Shown one piece after another: positions 1-9,049 of a stretch of DNA of 49,205 bases. A program made the translations under genes and the position numbers. The DNA is from Oscillospiraceae bacterium. GTDB taxonomy: Bacteria > Bacillota > Clostridia > Oscillospirales > CAG-382. Every line of letters begins with the position of its first letter. Within the stretch, counting starts at the first letter, position 1. The stretch is from positions 1 through 49,205 of the forward strand of contig SVTM01000022.1 in assembly GCA_015063785.1 (NCBI GenBank). The letters run 5' to 3'. The notes beneath the pieces are model-generated. The model was given only the letters and a program-made list of their open reading frames with translations, made no database searches and had not been told where the DNA came from.

Positions 1-74
1 TAATGTGTTTTTATGTTCGACTGGCAGGTCTTCCATATTATATCACATTAGGAGGATTTTTTCTCATCGGTTAA
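1..74 (+). CDS. 3' end of a gene entering from the left, possible membrane protein
   Basis: One plus-strand frame is open from the window edge to a TAA at 72-74 and reads as a hydrophobic tail ending LGGFFLIG. A strong hairpin terminator follows 10 bases later. The fragment is too short to identify a family. The hydrophobic end and the well placed terminator are the only support for calling it coding. Confidence 0.35.
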   Translation, partial: MCFYVRLAGLPYYITLGGFFLIG

Positions 75-83
75 CCTCTTTTG

Positions 84-110
84 AACCACGCGACTATCGC
101 GTGGTTTTCT
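84..110 (+). terminator. Rho-independent terminator of the left-hand gene
   Basis: A 9-bp perfect stem (AACCACGCG / CGCGTGGTT) with loop ACTAT is followed by TTCTT. It lies just after the stop at 74. Confidence 0.6.
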
Positions 111-123
111 TGTAGACAAGCAA

Positions 124-149
124 AAAAGGTACCCCGAAAGGTACCTTTT
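124..149 (-). terminator. Terminator of the metallophosphoesterase remnant
   Basis: A 10-bp perfect stem (AAAAGGTACC / GGTACCTTTT) has a 6-base loop. Read on the minus strand it ends in a run of six T, just past the stop of the pseudogene at 160. The T/A flanks may make it work in both directions. Confidence 0.75.
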
Positions 150-159
150 GCTTTAAATA

Positions 160-744
160 TTACTTAACTGTAATCTTAAGAACGTGTCCGCCGTCATAGG
201 GGTTACCTGTGAGAACATACTGCGGAATAATGGCATCTTCGCCGTCGGCTGTCTTTGCACAGATCTCGGTTTTGTAGTCCGAGTGATAATGGCCTGCGAA
301 GGTAGCCATGATCGAGGGATTTGCTTCTTCAAAGTCTTCGTCGTTGCAGTAGTTGAAGTGAAGGTCTGTGACCTGGAAGATCTCGAGGGGATCGGCGTTT
401 TCATCGCCTGTTTCAATAACCACTTCTCTTACCGAAACACCGCCTTCGCCCAGCTGATATTTGACGTCAAGCGGCACGGGAGAAGGTGTGGAGAGGTTGT
501 TTGTGAGCTGTTTCTTTTCGAGATAGTTGTACTTTTGACGAACTTTTTCCTTTTCGGTCTCAATAAGAGACTCGCAATGAGCTCTGTTTTCTGCCGAAAC
601 GTTTTCGTCCTTTGCTGCCATTGCCGCAACGTTTACAAGATTTGTGGCATAGCAGTCGGTGTAGATCACCTTTTCAAAACCTTTGATGTAGAAATGTACT
701 TGTGTCAATATGAAATAGGGACAAAAACTCATGAAATTGATCAC
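160..744 (-). pseudogene. Metallophosphoesterase (calcineurin-like) remnant with internal deletion
   Basis: The reading frame keeps the first metal motif of calcineurin-like phosphoesterases (VTDLHFNYC) and the last one (FAGHYHSDY, then a typical PYDGGHVLKITVK end). The two sit only about 20 residues apart. The region that should lie between, including the GD and GNHD motifs and most of the catalytic domain, is missing. The start is also poor: the first in-frame ATG at 744 has no ribosome binding site and the first 20 residues look unlike the rest. From the family this cannot form a two-metal site. I infer a deletion derivative of a once secreted or cytoplasmic phosphoesterase. A real terminator still follows it. 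Confidence 0.65.
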
Positions 745-796
745 GTCAAACGGTTGAACGTGTTGTATCGGAAAAAGTTGTTTTGAAAAAAGCCTA

Positions 797-824
797 TTGA
801 CATTTTTCGTCGAATGCGTATACT
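797..824 (+). promoter_or_regulatory. Sigma-A promoter of the 831-aa protein gene
   Basis: TTGACA at 797-802, 16-nt spacer, TATACT at 819-824. The expected start site is near 831, about 55 bases before the GTG start at 886. Confidence 0.75.
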
Positions 825-885
825 GATTTTAGAACGCTGATCAAAGCACCGATGAAGCAAATACGTTTGAAAGCGGAGGAAAAAA

Positions 886-3381
886 GTGTACAGTTTGCCA
901 AAAGAGTATAAGGGCAGATTGATTTGCCATTTTGATTGTGGCTTAGATTATCCGCCTGAAATGTTTTTTCAAAGCGAGGGAGTGGAGGTTAAAAACACTG
1001 CTTTGGGAAGCTATCGCGAGACTCCCAATACCCCTCTTAAGCGTTTTGGCTATCGTTTTTCTGTGGAAAACCCAAAAAAGCCACACATGGCCGTAATTGC
1101 TTATCCCGATGATAAGCGTCGCTTTATGTGTATTAACGACGGCACGAGCTATGACCTTACAACAGGCGTTTTTACGGGAGATTTATATCCGATTTCAAAT
1201 ACAGTGAAGGTTATTAACAATATTTTTTGGCCGAGAAACAACGACTGCAGTCTGGTATTTTCAAATCACGGCGAAGGCGAGCCTGCGGCAGCATTTGGCT
1301 TTTCGGTTTACGAGCTCGAATCTCTTCCCGTGCAAGAGGGATATGGCGAGGAAGGGCGTTCCTTCGGCATACAGTACGAAGACCCCTGTTCCCAGGCCTT
1401 CAGCGAGGGAGCCGTCCATTTCAAGGATTGGCTTGACCGTCATATTGAGTATATGCATCATTCGGGCCAAAACAGGTTTGTTTATCCCATTGCCTGGTAT
1501 CACGGTCCGCAGTTTCCTTCCGAAACCCAGCCTGCCGATACCTTTGATTGGGTGGAGTCGCCGGTTGACCGCAAGCAATATACCCGAATGACGCTTCATC
1601 CGGATGATTGGGTTGAGGATCTGCTTTCGCGCTTTGACAAGGAAAATCTGGAATTTGTGGCTTCCATGACGATGCTAAGACTTGGAAACCTTATGAAGGA
1701 TATGAACATAGACCTTGAATCCATAAAGCTTGGCAAGCCAACTTATAACAATATGCGCAAAAACGGGCAGGTGCAATCTTGCACTAACGATTGGACCTGC
1801 GAGTACAATATGCGAAATTTTCCCGAACTGCTCAAATGGTTGGAAGATGGAAAGGATCAAAGCAAATTCCCTTACGTTTACGGCGAAAAACGCACCGATT
1901 CCGGCGTTGGCCCCATGTTTAATCCGTTGCACCCCACTGTTCAGAAGCAAATCTTGGAATTTGTTTCCGAGGTTGTGCAAAGGTACGGTGCACACCGATC
2001 TTTTAAGGGCATTTCAATAAATGTTTGGCACGCAACCATCATTTGGTTCAGCTCTCTTGAATTGGGATACGATGACTATACAGTTTCGCTGTTTGAACAG
2101 GAAAACGGTATCGATCTTGAAATAAACGCTGTCGACCCCTGCCGTTTTGAAAAACGCTATGACATTTTGACAGATAAGCACCGCGAAAAATGGATAAAAT
2201 GGCGTTGCGAAAAGTTGACAGAATTCATCTGCAAAATGCGCGATATCACAAACGCCGCAGGGCTTACCTTGACGCTCAATTTCTGGCACGAACCTTCCCG
2301 CGGACTGATAATCGGTCGAGATGCCGATGCACAGTACGGTGCCGCAGAAAAAATGACCGAATATTTGCGTCTGGGCGGCATTGACTTAGAAGCTCTTTCG
2401 AAAGAAGACGGTATAAAACTTTCCATAGAGACCAATCTTTTGAGAGATAGAGGCAGCCATGCTCTTGATGGAGTTTTTGCGCCGATCGAAAGCATTCGCA
2501 TTTTCCACGACCTGGCTTTTCTTGACGATTCCTGGACAAAAGTGTTGGGCGAGTCTGATGCTCCGTCGACGTTTATCTTCAATTGTTGGATAGAACGTTG
2601 GGGAAAGCATGTCAGCTATTCCTGCACGGAAAATGAAGAACAGCTTGAAGAAGTGAAAAGAATGTATAACAGTAAAGCCGAGTTTATTTACGGTCAGAAC
2701 TGTCTTTATGATGATGACGGATTCTGGTGGGAATCGCAGACAAACATAGTACCTCTGTTTCCCGTTTATCCCTATTATATCGAACCCAACGTGTTTGCTT
2801 TGGCAAAATATGACACCTTGGAGATTACCCGCGGAGGAATATGCAACGACAAGGCGCACACCGATCAGATGATTGATTTTGGCCGTGCCTTCCGCGCTCT
2901 GCCAAAACAAAAATTCGACTTGGTAGGGAAAAAGACAGATCCCGTGGCGGTAAGACAATTGAAAGCCGAAGGAAAACTTTATTTCTACGCAGTCAACACC
3001 GAACCGTATCCTGTTTCGGTCACGATAAACTTGAATGAAACAACAAAAATCTCAAGGCTGTGGTCAAAAGAAATAATTGCCCAATCCGATAGCTTCACGT
3101 TTATTCTTGACGCCTTTTCTCTTGAAAGCTTTTTTGCCGAAGGGGATACAGAATTTGTCGGTTATACGATTTCCATCGATGCCGATATCGAAAACGCTTG
3201 TCTTAAGGCGGCAAACGACTTGCTTGAAAAGCTTAAAACCAAAAGTGTTTCTGTTTTGGGGAAAGAAGAACTTGCAGACAGGGTAGAAACAGCAATAGCC
3301 AACAAAGAGTATACGTTTTTGCGCCATGCAGGACAAAGCTATATTGCGCTTAAAGTCAATGAGGCTTGCAACAAAAACTGA
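886..3381 (+). CDS. Large cytoplasmic protein, possible TIM-barrel glycosidase-like, function unknown
   Basis: 831 aa, GTG start chosen because GCGGAGGA sits 6 bases upstream. There is no signal peptide or membrane segment. The N-terminal 150 residues look like a beta-rich domain. The middle (about 190-620) has the alternating strand/helix pattern of a TIM barrel, with segments such as GISINVWHA, LTLNFWHEPSRG and IKLSIETNLL carrying acidic residues at strand ends. A small C-terminal beta domain rich in aromatic and polar residues follows. This layout fits a glycoside-hydrolase-like protein, but I do not recognise the family. It has its own promoter and terminator. The neighbouring AraC gene and uronate operon suggest a role in plant- or host-glycan breakdown, which is inference only. 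Confidence 0.7.
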   Translation: MYSLPKEYKGRLICHFDCGLDYPPEMFFQSEGVEVKNTALGSYRETPNTPLKRFGYRFSVENPKKPHMAVIAYPDDKRRFMCINDGTSYDLTTGVFTGDLYPISNTVKVINNIFWPRNNDCSLVFSNHGEGEPAAAFGFSVYELESLPVQEGYGEEGRSFGIQYEDPCSQAFSEGAVHFKDWLDRHIEYMHHSGQNRFVYPIAWYHGPQFPSETQPADTFDWVESPVDRKQYTRMTLHPDDWVEDLLSRFDKENLEFVASMTMLRLGNLMKDMNIDLESIKLGKPTYNNMRKNGQVQSCTNDWTCEYNMRNFPELLKWLEDGKDQSKFPYVYGEKRTDSGVGPMFNPLHPTVQKQILEFVSEVVQRYGAHRSFKGISINVWHATIIWFSSLELGYDDYTVSLFEQENGIDLEINAVDPCRFEKRYDILTDKHREKWIKWRCEKLTEFICKMRDITNAAGLTLTLNFWHEPSRGLIIGRDADAQYGAAEKMTEYLRLGGIDLEALSKEDGIKLSIETNLLRDRGSHALDGVFAPIESIRIFHDLAFLDDSWTKVLGESDAPSTFIFNCWIERWGKHVSYSCTENEEQLEEVKRMYNSKAEFIYGQNCLYDDDGFWWESQTNIVPLFPVYPYYIEPNVFALAKYDTLEITRGGICNDKAHTDQMIDFGRAFRALPKQKFDLVGKKTDPVAVRQLKAEGKLYFYAVNTEPYPVSVTINLNETTKISRLWSKEIIAQSDSFTFILDAFSLESFFAEGDTEFVGYTISIDADIENACLKAANDLLEKLKTKSVSVLGKEELADRVETAIANKEYTFLRHAGQSYIALKVNEACNKN

Positions 3382-3435
3382 CAGGCTACTCGTAGTTTGC
3401 TTGAAACGAAAAAACAGATTTGCGAAATATCGCAA

Positions 3436-3466
3436 AAAAGGAGTACTTGACGGTACTCCTTTTGTT
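3436..3466 (+). terminator. Bidirectional terminator between the 831-aa gene and AraC
   Basis: An 11-bp perfect stem (AAAAGGAGTAC / GTACTCCTTTT) with loop TTGACG sits between two convergent genes. It has T-runs on both strands. The preceding bases (GCGAAATATCGC) and the stem resemble the first part of the tandem repeat units at 9000-9457. Confidence 0.8.
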
Positions 3467-3468
3467 TG

Positions 3469-4245
3469 TTACTCTTTTTTGGGGGTGTGTCCGTATTTTT
3501 TCTTGTAAAGCCTGATAAAAAACGACAGGTTTGAAAAACCCGATGCAACGGCCGCCTCGGTGACATTGTATTCGCCGCTCTGCAACATACTCTTTGCGTT
3601 TTTCAGCCTCAGATCGTTGCGGTAATCGATGGGTGACATTCCGGTGTATTCTCTGAAAAGTCTGCGAAAGTTAACCTCGCTCATATAGCAAAGCTCTGCA
3701 TAATACGCAACACTTTCGTTTTTGTAAAAAAATTCGGTTATTTCGGAAAGAGCGGCTGTGAGCTTTTTGTATTTTGCGGGTGTTTTCATATAGTTTTCGT
3801 TTATCTGCCACAAAAGCTCGTAAAGGCGGGATAAATAATAAAACGGATGATTTGAAATGCGGTTTTCCACAGGCTCAAAAAAGGATTCGACAAGCTTTCC
3901 TGCGTCGGGCAGATCTATTTTTACAGGTTCCGAAAGATAGTCGGGCAGTTCTCCTTTGGTAAGGTCGAATTGTATGATTTTTGTATGTGTATTTTCTTCG
4001 AGATAAGTGCCGACGTAGCTGCTGTTTTTTGGAATAAAAACAAGCTCGCCCGAATTGATATAAAGGTTTTCCTTTTTGCCCTGCAGAAAACTGTCGCACA
4101 TTTTGCCGCTGATCACATAAATAAATCCGTGCTTTCCTCTTCCGCTGCGAAAAGAGTGCTTGTAACCCATAGGCCTTGATATGTTTTGAATATCAATGTT
4201 TTCGACCGTGAAATTCGGCTCCTGCAGATAATACTGGTATTTCAT
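3469..4245 (-). CDS. AraC-family transcriptional regulator
   Basis: 258 aa. The N-terminal half (about 20-130) is a cupin-like sensor domain (GRGKHGFIYVISG, ELVFIPKNSSY). The C-terminal 100 residues are the two helix-turn-helix motifs of the AraC family (VAYYAELCYMSEVNFRRLFR and YNVTEAAVASGFSNLSFFIR, ending YKKKYGHTPKK). The ATG at 4245 has GGAGAGGTGA upstream. It is transcribed away from uxaC from a promoter only about 70 bases from the uxaC promoter, so it most likely senses a sugar or uronate and controls the uronate operon. That link is inferred from position. The ligand is not visible. Confidence 0.9.
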   Translation of the reverse strand: MKYQYYLQEPNFTVENIDIQNISRPMGYKHSFRSGRGKHGFIYVISGKMCDSFLQGKKENLYINSGELVFIPKNSSYVGTYLEENTHTKIIQFDLTKGELPDYLSEPVKIDLPDAGKLVESFFEPVENRISNHPFYYLSRLYELLWQINENYMKTPAKYKKLTAALSEITEFFYKNESVAYYAELCYMSEVNFRRLFREYTGMSPIDYRNDLRLKNAKSMLQSGEYNVTEAAVASGFSNLSFFIRLYKKKYGHTPKKE

Positions 4246-4262
4246 CTTCTCACCTCTCCAAG

Positions 4263-4291
4263 ATTTTACACCGAAGCATGGATTTTGTCAA
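4263..4291 (-). promoter_or_regulatory. Sigma-A promoter of the AraC regulator
   Basis: Minus strand TTGACA (4291-4286), 17-nt spacer, TAAAAT (4268-4263). It is divergent from the uxaC promoter. Confidence 0.75.
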
Positions 4292-4333
4292 CAAGTTATG
4301 ATCGAATAGTGTTAAAAAATATCGCATTTGACG

Positions 4334-4362
4334 TTGAATACAGATAAAACCTGTGCTATACT
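4334..4362 (+). promoter_or_regulatory. Promoter of the uronate operon
   Basis: TTGAAT at 4334-4339, 17-nt spacer, TATACT at 4357-4362, about 28 bases before the uxaC ATG. The -35 is imperfect, which fits a promoter needing an activator such as the adjacent AraC protein. Confidence 0.6.
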
Positions 4363-4389
4363 GAAAAAAACACCATAAAAGAGGATCAT

Positions 4390-5688
4390 ATGAAACCTAA
4401 CTATTTGCTGAAAACTAAAGGCGCGTACAGACTTTATGATGAATATGCCTGCAATCTTCCCATAATCGACTATCACAACCATGTATCTGTAAGTGATATT
4501 GCGACGAACGGACGGTTTGCAAGCTTGTATGAGCTCTGGCTTGCCTCCGACCCGTATAAACACAGGCTTATGCGCATCTGCGGAATTGAAGAGGATTATA
4601 TAACAGGCACAGCCGAACCGTTCGAAAAGTTTGAAAGATTTTGTTCTGTTTTTCCGTATATCGCAGGGAATCCCGTGTATGACTGGTCGAGGATGGAGTT
4701 ATCCAAAGTTTTTGGGATCGACGAGCTTCCCGCGAAAGAAAACGCAAGGTATATCTATGACAAGTGTAGTGAGATGCTGAATTCTCCCGAGTTTTCAAAC
4801 AATGCAATCCTTTCGCGCTTTAACATCGAGTATCAGTCTCCCGTGGCAATCATCACCGACGATCTTTCGTCCTTTGACGGAAAAACTTTTGCCCCGTCGC
4901 TGAGAGGTGACAATCTGCTTGAGCCCGAAGAAGCGCTGAAAGCACAGTTGTCAACTGAGACGGGAATTATGATCTCGGATACAAAAACTTTTCTGAAAGC
5001 AGTCTGTGTCATGCTCGACAGATTCTCTGCGGCAGGTTGCCGTTTTGCGGACCATGCTCTTGATGCAGACTTTTTCAGGGATGATGCCGACGGCAAAAAG
5101 ACAGAAATGCTCGCTTGCCTCGGAATTGAATATGCAAAACGTGGTTGGACGCTTCTTTTGCACCTTGATGCAAAACGAAAAACAAGCTCGCGTCTTGCCT
5201 CTCTTGCGGGTCCTGCCGGAGGATATGCTACTGTGGGAGGAAATTTTGACATTTCGGCATTGTGCGGACTTCTTGGCAGAATGGAGGAAAAGGGTGGTCT
5301 TCCCGATACTGTTATTTTTCCTCTCAATATGAGCGATCAAGCGCCGATTTCGGTGATCCAGGGTTCTTTTTCCGAAGACAAAACTCCGTCAAAGGTGCAA
5401 CTTGGTCCTGCCTGGTGGTGGTGCGATCATTCGCTTGGAATCGAAAACACCCTTTCGTGCATTTCTTCTTTCGGTGTCCTTTCGCAGTTCATCGGCATGA
5501 CCACCGATTCAAGAAGCATTCTTTCTTTTGTGCGGCACGATTATTTCAGACGCATCCTGTGCTCGTGGCTTGACCGCAATAATTCCGAATTTGAATGGGA
5601 ACTTCCTTTTGAAATACAAGGTGAGATAATCAAAAAAATATGCTATATCAATGCAAAAAGCAAGATAATGAAGGGAGATATATCATGA
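4390..5688 (+). CDS. uxaC: Uronate (glucuronate) isomerase
   Basis: 432 aa. UxaC converts D-glucuronate to D-fructuronate (and D-galacturonate to D-tagaturonate), the first step of intracellular hexuronate breakdown. The metal-binding HxH motif of this amidohydrolase-superfamily enzyme is seen near residue 30 (DYHNHVS). The ending with WWWCDH, GMTTDSRSILSFVRHDYFRRIL is typical of the family. It is slightly shorter than the usual 460-470 aa. It starts at an ATG with GAGG upstream and its last codon overlaps the next start (ATGA, 5685-5688), so it is translationally coupled to the reductase gene. Confidence 0.95.
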   Translation: MKPNYLLKTKGAYRLYDEYACNLPIIDYHNHVSVSDIATNGRFASLYELWLASDPYKHRLMRICGIEEDYITGTAEPFEKFERFCSVFPYIAGNPVYDWSRMELSKVFGIDELPAKENARYIYDKCSEMLNSPEFSNNAILSRFNIEYQSPVAIITDDLSSFDGKTFAPSLRGDNLLEPEEALKAQLSTETGIMISDTKTFLKAVCVMLDRFSAAGCRFADHALDADFFRDDADGKKTEMLACLGIEYAKRGWTLLLHLDAKRKTSSRLASLAGPAGGYATVGGNFDISALCGLLGRMEEKGGLPDTVIFPLNMSDQAPISVIQGSFSEDKTPSKVQLGPAWWWCDHSLGIENTLSCISSFGVLSQFIGMTTDSRSILSFVRHDYFRRILCSWLDRNNSEFEWELPFEIQGEIIKKICYINAKSKIMKGDIS

Positions 5689-6533
5689 GTCGTCTGTTTG
5701 AAAACAAGGTGGCGGTCGTCACAGGAGCAGGCGGAACTCTTTGTTCCGAAATCGCAATAAGGCTTTCGCAGGAGGGTACGAAGACTTTTCTTGTGGGAAG
5801 AACCGAAGAAAAACTATTGAAGACCGCAGAAAAGATCTCTGAAGCGGGCGGTGTTCCTGCTCAGATATATGCCTGCAACGTGACCGACAAAGAAGCTGTT
5901 TCGGAACTTGCAAAGAAGGTTGAAGAGTATGGCGGATGTGATTTTCTCATCAATGGCGCAGGCGGCAACAACGCCAAAGCTATGCCAACGATCACAGCGT
6001 ATGATCCGCGAGAGCTTTCGGGCGAGCTTGGCGAGGGAGAACGCGGACTTTATGATATCGATATGGATGCGTTTGAAAGCGTTCTTAATATCAACACCAT
6101 GGGAACGGTTATTCCAACCATGGAATTTGCAAAGCAGATGATAAAAAAAGGCGGCGGTTCGGTCATCAACTTCGCATCGATGAACAGCTATTGCCCTCTT
6201 ACCCGTTGCTTTGCCTATGCCATGAGCAAGGCTGCGATCACAAATCTCACTCAGTCTTTTGCGGCATATTTTGCCCCTGCAAACGTCCGCATCAATGCCA
6301 TTGCTCCCGGATTTATGGTCAACGAAAGAAGCAAGAATTATCTTGGCACAGTGGAGGAAGGACTCACGAAGCGCGGACAGCAGGTAATAGGCCATACTCC
6401 CATGGGACGTTTTGGTGAGGCTTCGGATCTTGTTGGCTGTGTGAAGTGGCTGCTTGATGAGAAAGCATCGGGTTTTGTCACAGGTGCGACGATTCCCGTT
6501 GACGGTGGGTTTCTTACCCTCGGAGGTGTGTGA
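5685..6533 (+). CDS. uxuB: SDR-family D-mannonate oxidoreductase (fructuronate reductase)
   Basis: 282 aa. It is predicted to reduce D-fructuronate to D-mannonate with NAD(P)H, the step between UxaC and UxuA. The start at 5685 is chosen over upstream in-frame codons because AAGGGAG precedes it and it overlaps the uxaC stop. It shows the Rossmann glycine motif (VTGAGGTLCSE, about 10-20), the NGAGG motif, a catalytic Ser/Tyr/Lys set (NFASMNS ... YAMSK) and the PVDGGF end. The long insert after NGAGGNNAK is characteristic of the Gram-positive SDR type, which is unrelated to E. coli UxuB. A paralogue lies at 41504-42364. Confidence 0.88.
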   Translation: MSRLFENKVAVVTGAGGTLCSEIAIRLSQEGTKTFLVGRTEEKLLKTAEKISEAGGVPAQIYACNVTDKEAVSELAKKVEEYGGCDFLINGAGGNNAKAMPTITAYDPRELSGELGEGERGLYDIDMDAFESVLNINTMGTVIPTMEFAKQMIKKGGGSVINFASMNSYCPLTRCFAYAMSKAAITNLTQSFAAYFAPANVRINAIAPGFMVNERSKNYLGTVEEGLTKRGQQVIGHTPMGRFGEASDLVGCVKWLLDEKASGFVTGATIPVDGGFLTLGGV

Positions 6534-7483
6534 TGATTCTTGCGGATTATTTCAGAAGCGAGCACGATATTACGTGGGATTTTGCACTTCAGTCGGGAGT
6601 TCGTCACGGATTTATAAGGCTTCCCGAGGATAAGGAATTTGATCTGACAGAAGCTTCCCATTGGGAAACTGTTCACAAGCGTTTCACTGATTTCGGCATT
6701 ACTCCTGTTGTCATCGAGCCGATGCCAAACGAGGTTCATGACCATATCAAAGCGGGCAATGAAAAACGCGATGAAAGCATCGAAAAGGTCATAAAAATGT
6801 TCCCGATCATGCAATCTCTCGGTATTGATACCATCTGCTTCAACTTCATGGCACATATCGGATGGCTTCGTACAAGCTCTGATTTTCCCGAAAGAGGCGG
6901 AGCACGTGTGACAGCCTTTGATATGAAGGCTTTCAAACCCACCGGGGCAAAAATAACTGCCGATGAGCTGTGGGATAATTATACTTATTTTGTAAAAGCC
7001 GTTATTCCGGAAGCTGAAAAATACGGAATAAAGCTTGCTCTTCATCCCGACGATCCGCCGGTGCCTTCTCTTGGCGGAGTTGAACGCATAATGGTAAATA
7101 AGGCAAATATAAAACGTGCGGTTTATGACATTGTGAAAAGTACGAGCCTCGGAATAGCTATGTGTCAGGCAAACTATTTCATCATGGGCGAGGATCTTGA
7201 AAAAACCATCGAAGATTTTGCTGACAAGATATACCTTGTTCATTTCAGAAACACCACGGGCGAGCCGAACCTGTTCCGCGAGACTTTCCACGATAACGGA
7301 GACATCGATATGGCAAAGATCATGAAAACCTATGTCAGATGCGGTGTTGATGTGCCGATTCGTGTTGACCATGTGCCGACTATGGCAGGAGAGGTTTCGT
7401 CTTTACCCGGCTATGATGCCATGGGAAGACTTTTTGCCATCGGATATCTCAAGGGTATTCTTGATTCAGTCAAAGGAGAATGA
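6533..7483 (+). CDS. uxuA: Mannonate dehydratase
   Basis: 316 aa. It dehydrates D-mannonate to 2-keto-3-deoxygluconate, completing the conversion of glucuronate to KDG. Family signatures are NFMAHIGWLRT, LHPDDPP, a CQANYF segment equivalent to the usual CxGS region, LVHFRN and RVDHVPT, with metal ligands expected in the His, Cys and Asp of these motifs. The ATG at 6533 is preferred to a GTG at 6530 because it lies 6 bases after GGAGG. It overlaps the previous stop by one base (TGATG). KDG kinase and aldolase are not in this window. Confidence 0.95.
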   Translation: MILADYFRSEHDITWDFALQSGVRHGFIRLPEDKEFDLTEASHWETVHKRFTDFGITPVVIEPMPNEVHDHIKAGNEKRDESIEKVIKMFPIMQSLGIDTICFNFMAHIGWLRTSSDFPERGGARVTAFDMKAFKPTGAKITADELWDNYTYFVKAVIPEAEKYGIKLALHPDDPPVPSLGGVERIMVNKANIKRAVYDIVKSTSLGIAMCQANYFIMGEDLEKTIEDFADKIYLVHFRNTTGEPNLFRETFHDNGDIDMAKIMKTYVRCGVDVPIRVDHVPTMAGEVSSLPGYDAMGRLFAIGYLKGILDSVKGE

Positions 7484-7486
7484 CGT

Positions 7487-8974
7487 ATGATAAAGATTTG
7501 TGACAAAGTTATAAAACAACAGTCTCAATTTTGGAATCACGCCCTTTTTCATCCCACAGATGCCGTCGAAGACCCATGGGGAAGGCGTATTCTTGACAGA
7601 ATGGCAGAAGACGGCGCCATAAAGACAATCAGAATATATACCATGTTTGAGGACATTGTGTATCTCGACGAGAACGGAAAGCTTGCGTTTGATTTCCGTG
7701 TGAGCGATCTGAGACTTGATTATCTTCTTGAAAAAGGCTATGATCTTCTGCTTGCGTATGGTGGCATTCCCGATTGCATCGCATCGGGAAACAGCAAGAC
7801 GTCTGTTTCGAAAAACAAGACCCGCTACAAAGGCAAAATGTGGAACTCCACACCGCCCAAGGATTATGCACTTTGGGAAGAAATATGCTATGAATACACA
7901 AAGCACAATATCGAAAGATACGGAATTGAGACTGTATCGTCCTGGCATTGCCATTGCTTCAACGAGCCTGACATTCATCACTTTTTCTTTGCCGATCAGC
8001 CCGAAAATTCTGAGGCAACCGAAAAATATCGCCTGCCTGCCTATTGCAAGCTTTATGAAGCTTTTGAACGAGGTGTACGCCGTGCTTCCGAGCGCATCTG
8101 TATCGGCGGTCCCGCTCTTGCCTACAGGAAAGATTTTCTTGAAGGCTTTCTCAATTTTGTGAAAGAAAAAGAATTAAGACTTGATTATGTTGCGCTTCAT
8201 AATTACGGCACGAATGTTGGCGAATTGAACGATGGTTCAAAACCGATTGCTGTGGAAAATCAGCTTGAAAAATATGAAAAATATGTCGATATCATCTGCA
8301 AATGCGGTTTTAATGATATCGAGATCGTTCTCGATGAATGGGGGGCATCAGCACAGGGATTTTACAATATAGAGGAATGCCCATCTCTTATTTTTCGGGA
8401 AAATGAGGTGTATTCAGCATATTTTGTCAAGCTCATCGCAAAGCTTATCGAGGCAGGATATAACATTTCAAAAATGATGATCTGCCTTTCGGGACAGCAT
8501 GAAATGGTGACTGATTTTTCGGGCTTCAGAAATTTCTTTACTCTCAATTTCATCACAAAGCCGATCTATAACGCTCACCTGATGTCTTCAAAACTCCATA
8601 ATCTTTTGGTAGAAAGCAATACAGAAAGCGAAAACATCTTTGCCGTTTCCACAAAGAATTTAAAAGGCGATTATACTACGCTTCTGACATATTGCTCAAA
8701 GAATTTCAAAGAAGATCTGCCAAAAATCGAAGAACAGGTTGTTTTTGCGGAAGATGTTTCCGACAAAACGGTAACGGTATGGTGTATTGACAAGACCCAC
8801 AATAATCCATACCGTATGTGGGAAAGGGAAGGAAAACCCGAGATGAATGATGAACTGCTGTCTGCGCTTCGCAAGGAAGGAAGACTCAAACCATTGACTG
8901 TTCAAAAGGGAAACGAGACGATCAAGCTCTCTCTGACTCCCAACGCCACGTATCTTATCACTGTTACGGATTAA
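7487..8974 (+). CDS. GH39-like glycoside hydrolase
   Basis: 495 aa with no signal peptide, so intracellular. A TIM-barrel clan A enzyme: the acid/base is the Glu of FNEPD (about residue 160) and the nucleophile is the Glu of LDEWG (about residue 284). The spacing and surrounding sequence (WHCHCFNEPD, YVALHNYG) match family GH39, which contains beta-xylosidases and alpha-L-iduronidases. Its GGAG lies in the end of uxuA, so it is the last gene of the uronate operon. The context suggests it frees a hexuronic acid (glucuronide or iduronide) inside the cell rather than xylose. This specificity is inference. No transporter gene is nearby. Confidence 0.85.
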   Translation: MIKICDKVIKQQSQFWNHALFHPTDAVEDPWGRRILDRMAEDGAIKTIRIYTMFEDIVYLDENGKLAFDFRVSDLRLDYLLEKGYDLLLAYGGIPDCIASGNSKTSVSKNKTRYKGKMWNSTPPKDYALWEEICYEYTKHNIERYGIETVSSWHCHCFNEPDIHHFFFADQPENSEATEKYRLPAYCKLYEAFERGVRRASERICIGGPALAYRKDFLEGFLNFVKEKELRLDYVALHNYGTNVGELNDGSKPIAVENQLEKYEKYVDIICKCGFNDIEIVLDEWGASAQGFYNIEECPSLIFRENEVYSAYFVKLIAKLIEAGYNISKMMICLSGQHEMVTDFSGFRNFFTLNFITKPIYNAHLMSSKLHNLLVESNTESENIFAVSTKNLKGDYTTLLTYCSKNFKEDLPKIEEQVVFAEDVSDKTVTVWCIDKTHNNPYRMWEREGKPEMNDELLSALRKEGRLKPLTVQKGNETIKLSLTPNATYLITVTD

Positions 8975-9018
8975 AAAAAGGCAACAAGAAAAAGCCCGCG
9001 CAGAATATCGCAGAAGAC

Positions 9019-9049
9019 AAAAAGGAGTACCTGTCGGCACTCCTTTTTT
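9019..9049 (+). terminator. Terminator of the uronate operon
   Basis: Stem AAAAAGGAGTACC / GGCACTCCTTTTT with one mismatch and loop TGTC, followed by T6. It is the first hairpin after the GH39 stop at 8974 and lies in repeat unit 1. Confidence 0.7.

Noticed and set aside
184..786. 200-aa plus-strand frame over the phosphoesterase remnant
   Set aside because: Antisense to recognisable metallophosphoesterase motifs; Cys/Val-rich composition without family features.
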